From the NCBI RefSeq assembly GCF_008297975.1, contig NZ_VLNY01000005.1:355195-419194 (forward strand): a stretch of DNA of 64,000 bases, given 5' to 3'. Shown in pieces: positions 17,623-26,341 of the stretch (positions are counted from its first letter, which is position 1; each line of letters begins with the position of its first letter). This DNA comes from Antrihabitans cavernicola. Its GTDB lineage: Bacteria; Actinomycetota; Actinomycetes; Mycobacteriales; Mycobacteriaceae. The translations under genes were made by a program, and so were the position numbers. The notes under the pieces are model-generated. The model saw only the letters and a program-made list of their open reading frames with translations, was not told where the DNA came from and did not search any database.

Positions 17623-18447
17623 GTGACTGGCGAGCGTGAGGATCCCCGGGGTGAGCCCGGTGCAATCATTCGGCCGGACCTCGCAGCTCCACTGATCGAC
17701 GTCAGCAGGCATCATCCGCGGGAATCGCTGCAGCCCTACGTCGAGTATCTCTGGGTAGTGCGCTGGACCGTGACGTCACAACATCGACAGCAGGTGCTAC
17801 CTCAGCCCAAGATCCACTTGGCAGCCGAAGATGGACGGCTGCTGGTCAACGGAATCAACCGCGACCCGTTCTTCCGCACGTTCGACACCTCTGCGCAGGC
17901 AATCGGAGTCGCTTTTCGGCCTGCTGGTTTTCGCCCGTTTCTCCGATCCAGCGTCGGCGCGTTGGAAGGCAAAGTGGTGCCCGCGGGTGTGCTGTGGCCG
18001 GAGGACGACGCACCCGTCGCTGCTCGAATCCTTGCCGAAGCCGACGCCTCGGTGATGGTGCGCGGCATCGAGGACTACCTGGACCGATTGACTCCCGAAC
18101 CCGACCCGCTTGTCGACGAGATCGCCGGCATCGTCGAGCGGATCGAACACGATACCGCTGTTCATCGCGTGGATCAGGTGGCATCGATCGCCGGTGTGAG
18201 CGCTCGGACGCTGCAGCGGATGTTCACCGAATACGTTGGCATAGGCCCGAAATGGGTGATCCAGCGCCGACGGCTACTCGACGCGGCCGAACGCGCACAC
18301 GACGGTGCACCGGTGAACTGGGCCGAACTGGCCGACCGATTGGGCTTCAGTGATCAAGCACATCTGATCCGCGCTTTCACGGCAACAGTGGGTATGCCAC
18401 CTGCGGCCTACTCGCGCGCGACGGCCGGGTGGCGACCGCGCGGATAG
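17623..18447 (+). CDS. AraC-family transcriptional regulator
   Basis: 274 aa. The N-terminal domain (about 25-165; HPRESLQPYVEYLWVVRW, ...IGVAFRPAGFRPFL) is the DUF6597-type sensor found in AraC regulators. The C-terminal 100 residues hold two helix-turn-helix units (VDQVASIAGVSARTLQRMFTEYVG and WAELADRLGFSDQAHLIRAF). Start is taken as GTG at 17623; a GTG at 17638 is also possible. Being divergent from and close to the YdeI-like gene, it may regulate that operon. Confidence 0.88.
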   Translation: MTGEREDPRGEPGAIIRPDLAAPLIDVSRHHPRESLQPYVEYLWVVRWTVTSQHRQQVLPQPKIHLAAEDGRLLVNGINRDPFFRTFDTSAQAIGVAFRPAGFRPFLRSSVGALEGKVVPAGVLWPEDDAPVAARILAEADASVMVRGIEDYLDRLTPEPDPLVDEIAGIVERIEHDTAVHRVDQVASIAGVSARTLQRMFTEYVGIGPKWVIQRRRLLDAAERAHDGAPVNWAELADRLGFSDQAHLIRAFTATVGMPPAAYSRATAGWRPRG

Positions 18448-18454
18448 CTCGGGC

Positions 18455-19207
18455 CTACGGCGCCGACAGGAACGGCAGCACGATGTCGGCGAAATCGGCG
18501 TACTTGTCACGGTGGATGCTGTGACCGGATTTGAACTTCACCGTTCGGCAGTTCGGGATGGCGGCGACCACGGCCTCGAGCTTGATCGGATCGACCATGC
18601 CTCCCGGACCGCCGACAAGGATCAGCGTCTCTGCGGTGATGTCGCCGAGCCGATCCCACCACTGCGGATTTGCCTGCCGGAACTGTGTGAGGGCGGACGA
18701 CGTCATCGACCGGTCGTAGGCGATGACCGCACGGGGGTGGCGAATCAAGCTGGTCGTGGCATGCCAGAGCTCCGGAACGCTCGGGAATCGGCTGGTCAAC
18801 GGGGTCACCGGATCGCTCGGCCGACGGGGCAGCGGGCATTCTTCGATGACCAACCGACGGACCAGCTCGGGTCGAGTCTGCGCGACGACGGACGTCGCAT
18901 AGCCACCCAACGAATGTCCGACCAGATCCACCCGGTCCAGCTCCAGGTGGTCGCAGAGGTGGCGTAAGTCGTCGGCGAACTCGTCGAACAGGTAAGAGCC
19001 GGTATGCCCACTGCGCCCATGCCCACGCAGATCCAAGGTGATCACGCCACGACCGCGCTGGACCAGATCGTTCGCGAATCTGTCCCAGGTGTGGCTGTCG
19101 CCGCCCATGCCGTGCACCAGCACGACGGGAATCCGATCCTGGGGCTCCGAGTACCGGTAGGCGATGTCTGTTCCTTCGAGCAAAACCCGTTCCGCAGTCA
19201 TCTCCAC
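18455..19207 (-). CDS. alpha/beta hydrolase
   Basis: 250 aa cytoplasmic hydrolase of the alpha/beta fold. HGMGGDSHTWDRF forms the oxyanion loop, GHSLGGYATS the nucleophile elbow, and the C-terminal SGHSIHRDKYADF supplies the base. The acid Asp is probably in ILVGGPGGMVDPIK. The substrate cannot be read from sequence. Start is GTG at 19207 (VEMTAERV) or ATG at 19201. It is convergent with the AraC gene, with no terminator visible in the 7-base gap. Confidence 0.85.
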   Translation of the reverse strand: MEMTAERVLLEGTDIAYRYSEPQDRIPVVLVHGMGGDSHTWDRFANDLVQRGRGVITLDLRGHGRSGHTGSYLFDEFADDLRHLCDHLELDRVDLVGHSLGGYATSVVAQTRPELVRRLVIEECPLPRRPSDPVTPLTSRFPSVPELWHATTSLIRHPRAVIAYDRSMTSSALTQFRQANPQWWDRLGDITAETLILVGGPGGMVDPIKLEAVVAAIPNCRTVKFKSGHSIHRDKYADFADIVLPFLSAP

Positions 19208-19222
19208 AAGAGGTCAGCCTAG

Positions 19223-20803
19223 TCATTCGTAGACCCCCTCCACGCTCCAGCTCTGGTCGTGGCACAGCAGCAACAGCGCCTTCGACTGCTGACGATCCGG
19301 CTCCGACCAATTCGCCAGCAGCACCTGTGCGCGCGCAGCGACGTGCGCCGACGCCGGATCCCACCACCGCTCGTCCACCAGCCACGGCCCTGCCCACCCA
19401 CGCAACTGCCACGATCTGGTCCCCCACCGCAAGGCAGCAGGCTCGGAACTGAATACACCTCGTTCGGTGACCGACACTGGGTCGCCCGCACCGTTTTCCA
19501 GCGCAACCTCAGGCCTGTCGTCCAACACCGACGACGGTGCTGGTTCCGGTAGCCGGCCCGGCCAGGGTGCCGCCGGATCGAATTCCGGCACCAACTCGTC
19601 GCCGAGCGGAACGAAGGTGATGCGCTCGGCAGGCCCGCGCCCGCCACTGAGCACCCCGATCTGCACAGCTTCGCCGCCGAGCAAACCCTGCACCCGGATC
19701 AATGCACGCCGAGCTCGCTCGTCTTCGTCACCGACTCCGCCCCATAGCCCCAACTGCAACGCACCGGCTGCCACCACCTCCACCGGCTCGAGCCGGAGCA
19801 CGACAACGCCTGCCGTCGGCCGTGCCTCGCTGCGACCGGTCAACCAGCCGTCCAGCTGCCAGCGCACCCGGTCTGCGGTGCCCTCGGGTGTCAACGGTTC
19901 GGCACATCGCCAGGTCCGCGACAGGTGTTCGCCGTTGCCGGTGCTGGCCTGCACCAGCAGCCTGGTGCAGGCGACCGATGCCGCAGCCAGCTTCACGTGC
20001 AACTGCTCGGCCAACGCCCGGCCGGCGAAGGCGGCAGCATCCACCCTGTCGATCGGCGGATCGCACTGTTGCTCCACGTCCAGATCCGGAGGCAACGCCC
20101 GGGCCGACGGCGGCCGCTCCGGCTCACCGCGTGCACTGCGATGCGCCAGCACCGCATCCGTACCGAACCGCGATGCCACGTCGACAGGCGAGAGGGTCGC
20201 AAAATCTCCGATGGTACGTAAACCCAAGCGGTGCAACAGATCCACCAGATCGGCACGATCGGGTGCGGCAAGGCTCGGCTCGGCGGCGAGCTCGGCCACC
20301 GGCAGCGGCGCAAGGAACTGCGCACCACCGCCACGGGTAACCACGGTTGCCCGCCGAGCAGCGATGACAGCCGTCGACAGCTCGTCGGCGATGCCGATCT
20401 GACATTCCACGCCCGCTGCCGATGACTCGTCGATCAGCCGTTCCGCCGCTGCGTGTTCGGACCCGAAGTACCTGCTGACCCCACGTGCCGAGAGCACCAA
20501 CAGCCCTGGCCGCAGCACCTCGACGCCAGGAGCTATCGCATCGATCGCCGCGGCAACCGGCTCGAACAGCCGGGCATCACGATCCTGATCCGCCACAGTG
20601 ACGTGCAGGTGCGGACAGCGAGCCTGCGCCTCGCGCCGTTTCAGACCACGCCGAACACCCTCTCCGCGCGCCGTCGCCGAGCACGCGATGACGCGGTTGG
20701 CCGAGGTGACGGCAACAGGATGCGTCGCGGGCAGATCGGCGCTCGCCGCTGCAGCGACAGCGGGCCAATCGGGACACCACAGGGCCAACACACGCGCACT
20801 CAC
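19223..20803 (-). CDS. imuB: ImuB, catalytically inactive Y-family polymerase homologue of the SOS mutasome
   Basis: About 526 aa. ImuB links DnaE2 to the beta clamp and to ImuA' during mutagenic lesion bypass. It begins VLALWCPDWPAVAAA, where true Y-family polymerases have the first catalytic Asp motif, and the second acidic pair is also missing, as in other ImuB proteins. RTIGDFATLSPVDVASRFG is the helix-hairpin-helix region, followed by the little-finger part and a C-terminal extension. The GTG at 20803 gives the standard N-terminus; an ATG at 20830, almost abutting imuA', is an alternative. Expected to be transcribed with imuA' from the LexA-controlled promoter. Confidence 0.9.
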   Translation of the reverse strand: MSARVLALWCPDWPAVAAAASADLPATHPVAVTSANRVIACSATARGEGVRRGLKRREAQARCPHLHVTVADQDRDARLFEPVAAAIDAIAPGVEVLRPGLLVLSARGVSRYFGSEHAAAERLIDESSAAGVECQIGIADELSTAVIAARRATVVTRGGGAQFLAPLPVAELAAEPSLAAPDRADLVDLLHRLGLRTIGDFATLSPVDVASRFGTDAVLAHRSARGEPERPPSARALPPDLDVEQQCDPPIDRVDAAAFAGRALAEQLHVKLAAASVACTRLLVQASTGNGEHLSRTWRCAEPLTPEGTADRVRWQLDGWLTGRSEARPTAGVVVLRLEPVEVVAAGALQLGLWGGVGDEDERARRALIRVQGLLGGEAVQIGVLSGGRGPAERITFVPLGDELVPEFDPAAPWPGRLPEPAPSSVLDDRPEVALENGAGDPVSVTERGVFSSEPAALRWGTRSWQLRGWAGPWLVDERWWDPASAHVAARAQVLLANWSEPDRQQSKALLLLCHDQSWSVEGVYE

Positions 20804-20831
20804 AGCGACACCGCCCTCATGGCGACACATC

Positions 20832-21617
20832 TCATAACGACACCGCCGCGGGCAGAGCAGGGATCGCTGCGGTGTTTCCGGGTCGCTCCGCAGGCTCCGC
20901 TCCCACCTCCGGCACCCATTCGATTCGACCGTCCACCGACTGCAGATCCAATCGAGCCGTCGCAGGACCGAACGCTCTGCCCTGCGCTTGCACGACCAGC
21001 CGCATCGACCGGACCCGCCCCGTGCCACGGCCGAGCCCGTCGTAGCCGATCACCCTGGCGTCGAGGCGCAACTCGGCGCCTGACCAATGCCCGTCGGCGA
21101 CGATCAGAATCGATCCTTTGCTCCGAGCTCGCGCAATCACCGCCCGCGCACGCGATGGGTTCACCGAGTTGCCGCCGAGGCTGAGCACCACCACATCCAT
21201 GCCGTCCAGCAACACAGCAGCCACCTCGACCGGATCCGGACCAGGATCAGGGATCACGGCGATGCGTCCGAGCTGCGCACCCATCTCCGCTGCCGCAAGC
21301 AGACCGAGCCGCGGCCTGCCGATCACCACTGCATGCGCGCCCGCCCCGGTCGTCGACGCGAGCAGTCCGAGCAACAGTGAATCGGCACCCGACAGCGTCA
21401 CCACGCTCCCCCTGCTCAGGCCACGCCTGGGCAGTAGATCAGCGAGTGCGGGCGGAACGTCGAGCACCCCTCGCGAGTCGTGTTCCTCGCCGAGAGGGAC
21501 GTGTTCCGTCACCGATTCGCCGCGGGCAGGAACTGCCGCCATCCGGCGTCGAAGCTGCTCCAACCGCTCCTGTCGGGACAACCCGGCAAGCTCGGTGAAA
21601 GCCACTGGAACAGGCAC
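20832..21617 (-). CDS. imuA': ImuA', SOS mutasome accessory protein
   Basis: About 261 aa. RecA-fold-like accessory protein of the DnaE2-ImuB mutasome. FTELAGLSRQERLEQLRRRM is the N-terminal helix, GSVVTLSGADSLLLGLLAST the region corresponding to the nucleotide loop but degenerate, and MDVVVLSLGGNSVNPSRARAVIARARSKGS a further family block. The GTG at 21617 is preferred because GGGGG lies six bases upstream; a GTG at 21644 is possible. The stop nearly abuts imuB, and the LexA box is 49 bases upstream. Confidence 0.88.
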   Translation of the reverse strand: MPVPVAFTELAGLSRQERLEQLRRRMAAVPARGESVTEHVPLGEEHDSRGVLDVPPALADLLPRRGLSRGSVVTLSGADSLLLGLLASTTGAGAHAVVIGRPRLGLLAAAEMGAQLGRIAVIPDPGPDPVEVAAVLLDGMDVVVLSLGGNSVNPSRARAVIARARSKGSILIVADGHWSGAELRLDARVIGYDGLGRGTGRVRSMRLVVQAQGRAFGPATARLDLQSVDGRIEWVPEVGAEPAERPGNTAAIPALPAAVSL

Positions 21618-21665
21618 CGCGAACCCCCATATCGGACTGAACACACCACGGGGAAGTCGCGGTTA

Positions 21666-21681
21666 TCGAACAGATATTCGA
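21666..21681 (-). promoter_or_regulatory. LexA (SOS) box upstream of imuA'-imuB
   Basis: TCGAACAGATATTCGA matches the actinobacterial consensus TCGAAC-N4-GTTCGA in 11 of 12 defined bases. It lies 49 bases before imuA' in the region divergent from the kinase gene, and is a better match than the dnaE2 site. Confidence 0.88.
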
Positions 21682-21792
21682 ACCGTTTCCAGTAAAGCCC
21701 CTCCCACCGACAAACGTCAAGCCCGCAGGTAGAGCCACGGAAAGGAGGGTTGCCAGCCCAACGCAGACCGGTTGTCCACTAACCTCGTGGAC

Positions 21793-22998
21793 GTGACCGA
21801 ACACTCAGGACCGGGCGTCGGACCGGACTTTCTGGTCGCCGGCCGCTATCGACTGCAATCCAAGCTGGGCGGCGGCGGAATGGGCGCCGTCTGGTTGGCT
21901 CGCGACACGCTGCTCGACCGTGACGTCGCGATCAAACAGATCGTGTCCACCACCGGCCTCACCACAGCGGAGGCGGAGGAGTTACGCCGGCGCGCCATTC
22001 GTGAGGGTCGCATCGCGGCGAAACTCTCCCACAACCACGCCATCGGTATGTACGACGTGACCGTCGAAGGTGGCGAGCCCTGGTTGGTGATGGAATACCT
22101 ACCGTCGCGCAGTCTTGCCCAGGTACTCAACCTCACCGACGCCTTGCCCCCGCTCGAAGTTGCGCAGATCGGCGCACAGGTTGCCGACGCACTTTCCACC
22201 GCGCACGCGGCAGGAATCGTGCATCGTGACATCAAGCCAGGCAACATTCTGGTGGCCGATCGCGGACGCAACGTTGGCATGGTCAAGATCAGCGATTTCG
22301 GCATCTCCCGCGCCAAAGGCGAACACGAGAGCGATCGCGCAGGCGTCATCACCGGCACCCCCGCCTACTTCGCACCCGAAGTCGCCCGCGGCAACGATCC
22401 CACCGAGAAAAGCGACGTATTCTCCCTCGGCGCAACGCTGTACACGATCACCGAAGGCCAACCTCCGTTCGGGATCAACGAAGACTCACTGGAACTGCTG
22501 CATCGCGTCGCGAAGGCCGAAATCATTGCGCCACAACGCAGTGGGCCGATCACCGACGCACTGCTGCACATGCTGGAGCCCGACCCCGCGAAGCGTCCGA
22601 CGATGACGGAGGCGCGCGACGCGCTCGCGGTTGTCGCAGCAGGTCAGGGCGGCAGTATCGAGTACCTGCTCGGCGCCCCCGTGCAAGCGGTCAACGGCGG
22701 TATTCCGCCGTGGGCACAGCGCTCCGCGAGTTATCTTCCACCGCATGCCAATCGGCTCTCCGGGCGCACCCAGAGCGGGCTTCCGGCAATGCCGCAGAAC
22801 ACCCCGTTGCGCGCCGTTCGAAGTCCACGAATCCCTAAGCGCACCGAGACGCGCAGGCCTGAATTCGGGCGGCCGGAACCGCAGCATGCCCCTCTCACGA
22901 CGAAAACCCCCGGCAAGAACTTGCTTCCGCTCGCCATCGCGTTGGGCATGCTACTGGTGCTGATCTTGGTGATCGCTCTGGTCATCGGCCTGGCGTAG
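21793..22998 (+). CDS. Ser/Thr protein kinase (PknB-type)
   Basis: About 401 aa. A Hanks-type kinase domain fills the N-terminal 270 residues: glycine loop KLGGGGMGAVW, VAIKQI lysine, HRDIKPGNILV catalytic loop, DFGISRAKG, and the GTPAYFAPE activation segment. A basic, Pro-rich juxtamembrane linker leads to a C-terminal transmembrane helix (LLPLAIALGMLLVLILVIALVIGLA) that ends the protein, so no extracellular sensor is present. The start is uncertain: GTG 21793, GTG 21787 and TTG 21772 are all in frame and none has a clear ribosome site. The end overlaps the convergent hydrolase gene by 17 bases. Confidence 0.9.
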   Translation: MTEHSGPGVGPDFLVAGRYRLQSKLGGGGMGAVWLARDTLLDRDVAIKQIVSTTGLTTAEAEELRRRAIREGRIAAKLSHNHAIGMYDVTVEGGEPWLVMEYLPSRSLAQVLNLTDALPPLEVAQIGAQVADALSTAHAAGIVHRDIKPGNILVADRGRNVGMVKISDFGISRAKGEHESDRAGVITGTPAYFAPEVARGNDPTEKSDVFSLGATLYTITEGQPPFGINEDSLELLHRVAKAEIIAPQRSGPITDALLHMLEPDPAKRPTMTEARDALAVVAAGQGGSIEYLLGAPVQAVNGGIPPWAQRSASYLPPHANRLSGRTQSGLPAMPQNTPLRAVRSPRIPKRTETRRPEFGRPEPQHAPLTTKTPGKNLLPLAIALGMLLVLILVIALVIGLA

Positions 22999-23803
22999 CC
23001 AGCACCACACCTGCACACAACGCCGGGTCGTCCGAGAACGGTAGGTGGCCGCAACCGCGCAGCGCGATGTGCCGTGCGAACGGATACTGTTCGCGCGCAA
23101 CGACACTTTGCTTACGCGGCGGCAGAATCGCATCGCGAGTTCCCCACGCGATGGTTACCGGGATGTCCTTCAACGCACCCGGATCGCGAGACTCGCCGCG
23201 CAGATCGTAATGGTCGAAACCCTCACGTGCCTGCGTGAACATGGTTGCCCCGACCAGACCGTCGACCGCCAGCTGGGCAGAGTCAGGGTCGAGCTTCCAC
23301 GGCTTTCCGAAGAACAACGGGAACAACGCCGTACGTCCTGCGGCGGAACGAGTACCGAAAGCGGCAACAGCAGGCAGCCGTCCGGCAACGACCCGCATCG
23401 ACGAGATCGCGGACCTGGCCCAATTCCGCTCGGCGGGTGTCCAGAAGCCCACCGGCGAAAACGCGGTGACCTGACTCGCGACACCACGCCTACCCAGTTC
23501 CAGAGCGATGCCGCCACCCATCGAATTGCCGACCACGTGCGGATGTTCGATCCCCAAGCCTGCGAATACGTCGGTCAGCCATGTCGCGAAACCGTCGACC
23601 GTCGATGTCACCGTCGGATCGCTCGGCGAATCACCGAAACCGGGAAGATCGATCGCAACGGTCTCGTGAGTTCGCGCCAGCTCGTCGAGGATCGGTTCGA
23701 AAACCTGCCAACGGCTACCGATTCCGTGCAAGAGAACGATCGGCGAGCCCGAACCGCGGCGATCGTAAGAGATCCCCGCATCGGGTCGTCTGGATGAAGT
23801 CAT
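22982..23803 (-). CDS. alpha/beta hydrolase
   Basis: 273 aa. HGIGSRWQVFEPIL is the oxyanion region, VVGNSMGGGIALELG the nucleophile elbow, TIAWGTRDAILPPRK the acid block, and LRGCGHLPFSDDP the base. Resembles C-C hydrolase/haloperoxidase-type enzymes, but the substrate is not readable. ATG at 23803 (MTSSRRPDAG) is chosen. The neighbour on the same strand, a metallo-beta-lactamase-fold protein, ends 37 bases upstream, so the two may form a unit. Confidence 0.85.
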   Translation of the reverse strand: MTSSRRPDAGISYDRRGSGSPIVLLHGIGSRWQVFEPILDELARTHETVAIDLPGFGDSPSDPTVTSTVDGFATWLTDVFAGLGIEHPHVVGNSMGGGIALELGRRGVASQVTAFSPVGFWTPAERNWARSAISSMRVVAGRLPAVAAFGTRSAAGRTALFPLFFGKPWKLDPDSAQLAVDGLVGATMFTQAREGFDHYDLRGESRDPGALKDIPVTIAWGTRDAILPPRKQSVVAREQYPFARHIALRGCGHLPFSDDPALCAGVVLATPGR

Positions 23804-23840
23804 CTGCTGCCTACTCTTTCGTCCGTCGATTTCCGTCTTC

Positions 23841-24836
23841 TCAACGACGTGCGAAGCGGGCGGGCTCGGTGCCCGGCACCTGCGCAACTCTGCCGCGAGC
23901 CACCAGGTGCCGCAGGTGCGCGGCCGCCTCCGACAGCGCCATGCTCCGCGCGAGTGGCGCGAAGGCGGACCACGGTCGGTACCACTTCATCCGTTCGGCT
24001 ACCTGCCACACCGTGATCTCGTCGTCGCCGAACGCATCGTAGAGATGGTCCAAGCGCTCCTCGTGGTGCTCGATCAATTCCTTTGCGCGACCAGGCAAGT
24101 CGGGCATCGGCAACCCGTGCGCCCCCAGTCCGCGAGTGATCCCCATCGACTGGACGCGATCGAGCGAGGCCAGGAACTCGGCGAGCGCGTCGCGTTCCTC
24201 CAACGGATAGGTGAAGTTGCCGACGTGCGGGGTGGTCTTCTGCAGTACGTGGTCGCCGGTGAACATCACATCGGCATCCTCGAGGTAGAAGCACGCGTGC
24301 CCGGGCGTATGGCCAGGCGTGAACGCCACCCGCAGCGCGCGACCGGCCAACTCGATCGTTTCACCCTCTGCGAGCGTCCGGTCTGGCGCCGATTCGGGGC
24401 CGACAGGGGCGTCGAGTTCGAGTGCCGCGAACGCGTCCAGAGCATCCTGGGGCGCACCCGCGTTGCCGAGATTCTCCACCTGCTCGGCGATCCACGCAGC
24501 ATCGCGCGGCATCACCATGTGCCGGAACCATTCGTGGTCGTCTTCATGCATCGCGATCCAGGCTCCCGATGCGTCACGCACCCGGCCGCAGAGCCCGGTG
24601 TGGTCGGGATGGAAATGCGAGAGGACCACGCCCTCGACCTCCGAGATGGAGTGACCAACCGACGCCAACCCGCTGGTCAGGCCCTCCCAGCCCTCGTCGG
24701 CGTCCCACCCGGCATCGACCAGCACGATTCCGCCGGGCGACTCCATCGCGTACACGAGGGTGCTGCCGAGCGGATTGTGCGACATCGGGACCGTGATCTG
24801 AAAAATGCCATCACCGATTGCCAACGCGTCGGACAT
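23841..24836 (-). CDS. metallo-beta-lactamase-fold hydrolase
   Basis: 331 aa. The dinuclear-metal motif is LSHFHPDHTGLCG. Downstream ligands include HTPGHACFYLEDADVMFTGDHVL, giving the HxHxDH...H...D...H set. The C-terminal helical part (GLGAHGLPMPDLPGRAKELIEHHEERLDHL) is typical of the glyoxalase-II-like/thioester-hydrolase group acting on CoA-like or lactone substrates; the exact substrate is unknown. Start is ATG at 24836. The HxlR regulator lies upstream on the same strand. Confidence 0.88.
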   Translation of the reverse strand: MSDALAIGDGIFQITVPMSHNPLGSTLVYAMESPGGIVLVDAGWDADEGWEGLTSGLASVGHSISEVEGVVLSHFHPDHTGLCGRVRDASGAWIAMHEDDHEWFRHMVMPRDAAWIAEQVENLGNAGAPQDALDAFAALELDAPVGPESAPDRTLAEGETIELAGRALRVAFTPGHTPGHACFYLEDADVMFTGDHVLQKTTPHVGNFTYPLEERDALAEFLASLDRVQSMGITRGLGAHGLPMPDLPGRAKELIEHHEERLDHLYDAFGDDEITVWQVAERMKWYRPWSAFAPLARSMALSEAAAHLRHLVARGRVAQVPGTEPARFARR

Positions 24837-24920
24837 GTCACCACCACCTCGTAAATCAAGACAAAGGTTTGTTCTTCATCTCTACCCGACAGTTGCCGTC
24901 ACCCGGAGACCAGGTCTATT

Positions 24921-25250
24921 TCAACGTTGAAACAAGTTGTCGGCAGCCCACTTCGTGAGCTCGCGTAGAGCAGGTAGCAACGCCTGACCAGCCGGTGTCA
25001 ACGAATACGTGACGGCGAGCGGCGGGCCTGGGTCGACGGTGCGCACGACCAATCCCGCCTTCGACAGTTCGGCCAGACGCTCGGCCAGCACGGAATCACT
25101 GATGCCACCGACGGCGCGGCGAAGTTCCGCGAAGCCGGAAGGGCCGGCAAATAGCGTCCCCAGAATCAGGCCGTTCCAACGCTTTCCGAGAAAGTCGAAG
25201 GCGCGAGCGAGGGCGGCTCCGCACACGAAGTCGTCGTGCTCGGTGGACAT
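24921..25250 (-). CDS. HxlR-family winged-helix regulator
   Basis: 109 aa. FDFLGKRWNGLILGTLFAGPSGFAELRRAV...ISDSVLAERLAELSKAGLVVRTV...VTYSLTPAGQAL is the complete HxlR domain. An N-terminal Cys (VCGAALARAF) is in the place used for thiol sensing by some members. Divergent from the DoxX gene; the 66-base gap between the two starts has an inverted repeat likely to be its operator. Confidence 0.9.
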   Translation of the reverse strand: MSTEHDDFVCGAALARAFDFLGKRWNGLILGTLFAGPSGFAELRRAVGGISDSVLAERLAELSKAGLVVRTVDPGPPLAVTYSLTPAGQALLPALRELTKWAADNLFQR

Positions 25251-25259
25251 GGTCTACAT

Positions 25260-25279
25260 GCTACTCTCACGCTAGTAGC
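25260..25279. promoter_or_regulatory. inverted repeat between hxlR-type gene and doxX, likely operator
   Basis: GCTACT (25260-25265) and AGTAGC (25274-25279) form a 6-bp palindrome with an 8-base centre in the short divergent gap. Size and location fit an HxlR dimer site, but this is inference. Confidence 0.5.
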
Positions 25280-25316
25280 TTTGTTTTTGAAAGCCGCAAA
25301 CGAAATGGGAGCAATC

Positions 25317-25664
25317 ATGTTTCTGGTTACCGCGATCGTGTCTGTCGTGCTCGCCGCCGCACTGGCGATGTCCGCAGGGGCAAAGCTGACACGCAAGGCC
25401 GATGTCATTGCATCGATGCACACGGTCGAAGTTCCCGACGACAAAATTCCGCTGCTCGCCTACGTGGAAATCGCCGGTGCGGTCGGTTTGATCGTCGGCC
25501 TGTTCTGGTGGCCGATCGGTGTACTCGCCGCCTTGGGCGTCATTGCGTACTTCGTCGGCGCTGTCGGAGCACACCTGCGGGTCAGCGATCGTCAGATCGC
25601 GCCCGCTGCAGTCTTGCTGATCGTCGCGTTCGTGACGCTGGTCGTTCGGATCGCGTCCGCGTAA
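25317..25664 (+). CDS. DoxX-family membrane protein
   Basis: 115 aa with four transmembrane helices (FLVTAIVSVVLAAALAMSAGAKL; LAYVEIAGAVGLIVGLFWWPIGVLAALGVIAYFVGAVGAHLR; AVLLIVAFVTLVVRIA). The AGAKLTRKADV and EIAGAVGLIVGL blocks are typical of DoxX-like proteins, which have been linked to redox homeostasis. ATG at 25317 is preceded by GGGAG; an ATG at 25305 is also in frame. Probably repressed by the divergent HxlR regulator. Confidence 0.85.
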   Translation: MFLVTAIVSVVLAAALAMSAGAKLTRKADVIASMHTVEVPDDKIPLLAYVEIAGAVGLIVGLFWWPIGVLAALGVIAYFVGAVGAHLRVSDRQIAPAAVLLIVAFVTLVVRIASA

Positions 25665-25669
25665 CGGAT

Positions 25670-26341
25670 CTAATCGATCCGGCGCCGGTGTGCCCAGCGG
25701 GTCAACGCATTTCGATTCGACTGCTGCGTTTTGCGGAGCACGTTGGAGGCATGGGTTTCCACCGTCTTCACTGAAATCACCAAATCCTCGGCGATTTCGC
25801 GATAGGTGTAACCGCGAGCCAGCAGCCGGAGCACTTCCAACTCGCGCGGCGTCAGTGAATCCAACTCCGGGTCCAATGGCGGCTCCGGCGCAGCCGACTT
25901 GCCGGTGAACGAGTCCAACACGAAGCCGGCAAGTCGTGGACTGAACACGGCATCTCCACCGGCAACGCGTCGAACACCATCTGCCAGTTCGGATCCCGAG
26001 ATCGTCTTGGTGACGTACCCGCGCGCACCCGCTCTGATCACGGCGATCACGTCTTCGGCGGCATCGGAGACACTCAACGCCAAACACACAGGGCCCGAGT
26101 CGATTCGCGTCAACACGGCCACGCCGCCGCCGTCGGGCATGTGTACGTCGAGCAGCACCACATCAGGTTTGGTCGTATCGATTCCGGCAACGGCGTCGGC
26201 GACACCGCCCGCCTCCCCCACCACGTCGATGTCCGGCTCACGCCCGAGTTCCGCACGCACGCCGGAACGAAACACGGCATGGTCGTCGACAAGGAACACT
26301 CGGTAGCGCGCTGCGCCGACAGCTTCAGAGGCGTCGGTCAC
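25670..26341 (-). CDS. LuxR/NarL-type response regulator of the PspC histidine kinase
   Basis: 223 aa. Receiver domain (RVFLVDDHAVFRSGVRAEL; phosphoacceptor Asp in VVLLDVHMPDGGG; Lys in GYVTKTIS) joined to a LuxR helix-turn-helix (LTPRELEVLRLLARGYTYREIAEDLVISVKTVETHASNVLRK). GTG at 26341 follows GGAGGAG and overlaps the kinase stop by four bases. With the PspC-bearing kinase this forms a two-component system similar in layout to the Streptomyces MacRS envelope-stress pair. Palindromes at 27707-27724 and 27760-27777 are candidate binding sites. Confidence 0.9.
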   Translation of the reverse strand: MTDASEAVGAARYRVFLVDDHAVFRSGVRAELGREPDIDVVGEAGGVADAVAGIDTTKPDVVLLDVHMPDGGGVAVLTRIDSGPVCLALSVSDAAEDVIAVIRAGARGYVTKTISGSELADGVRRVAGGDAVFSPRLAGFVLDSFTGKSAAPEPPLDPELDSLTPRELEVLRLLARGYTYREIAEDLVISVKTVETHASNVLRKTQQSNRNALTRWAHRRRID

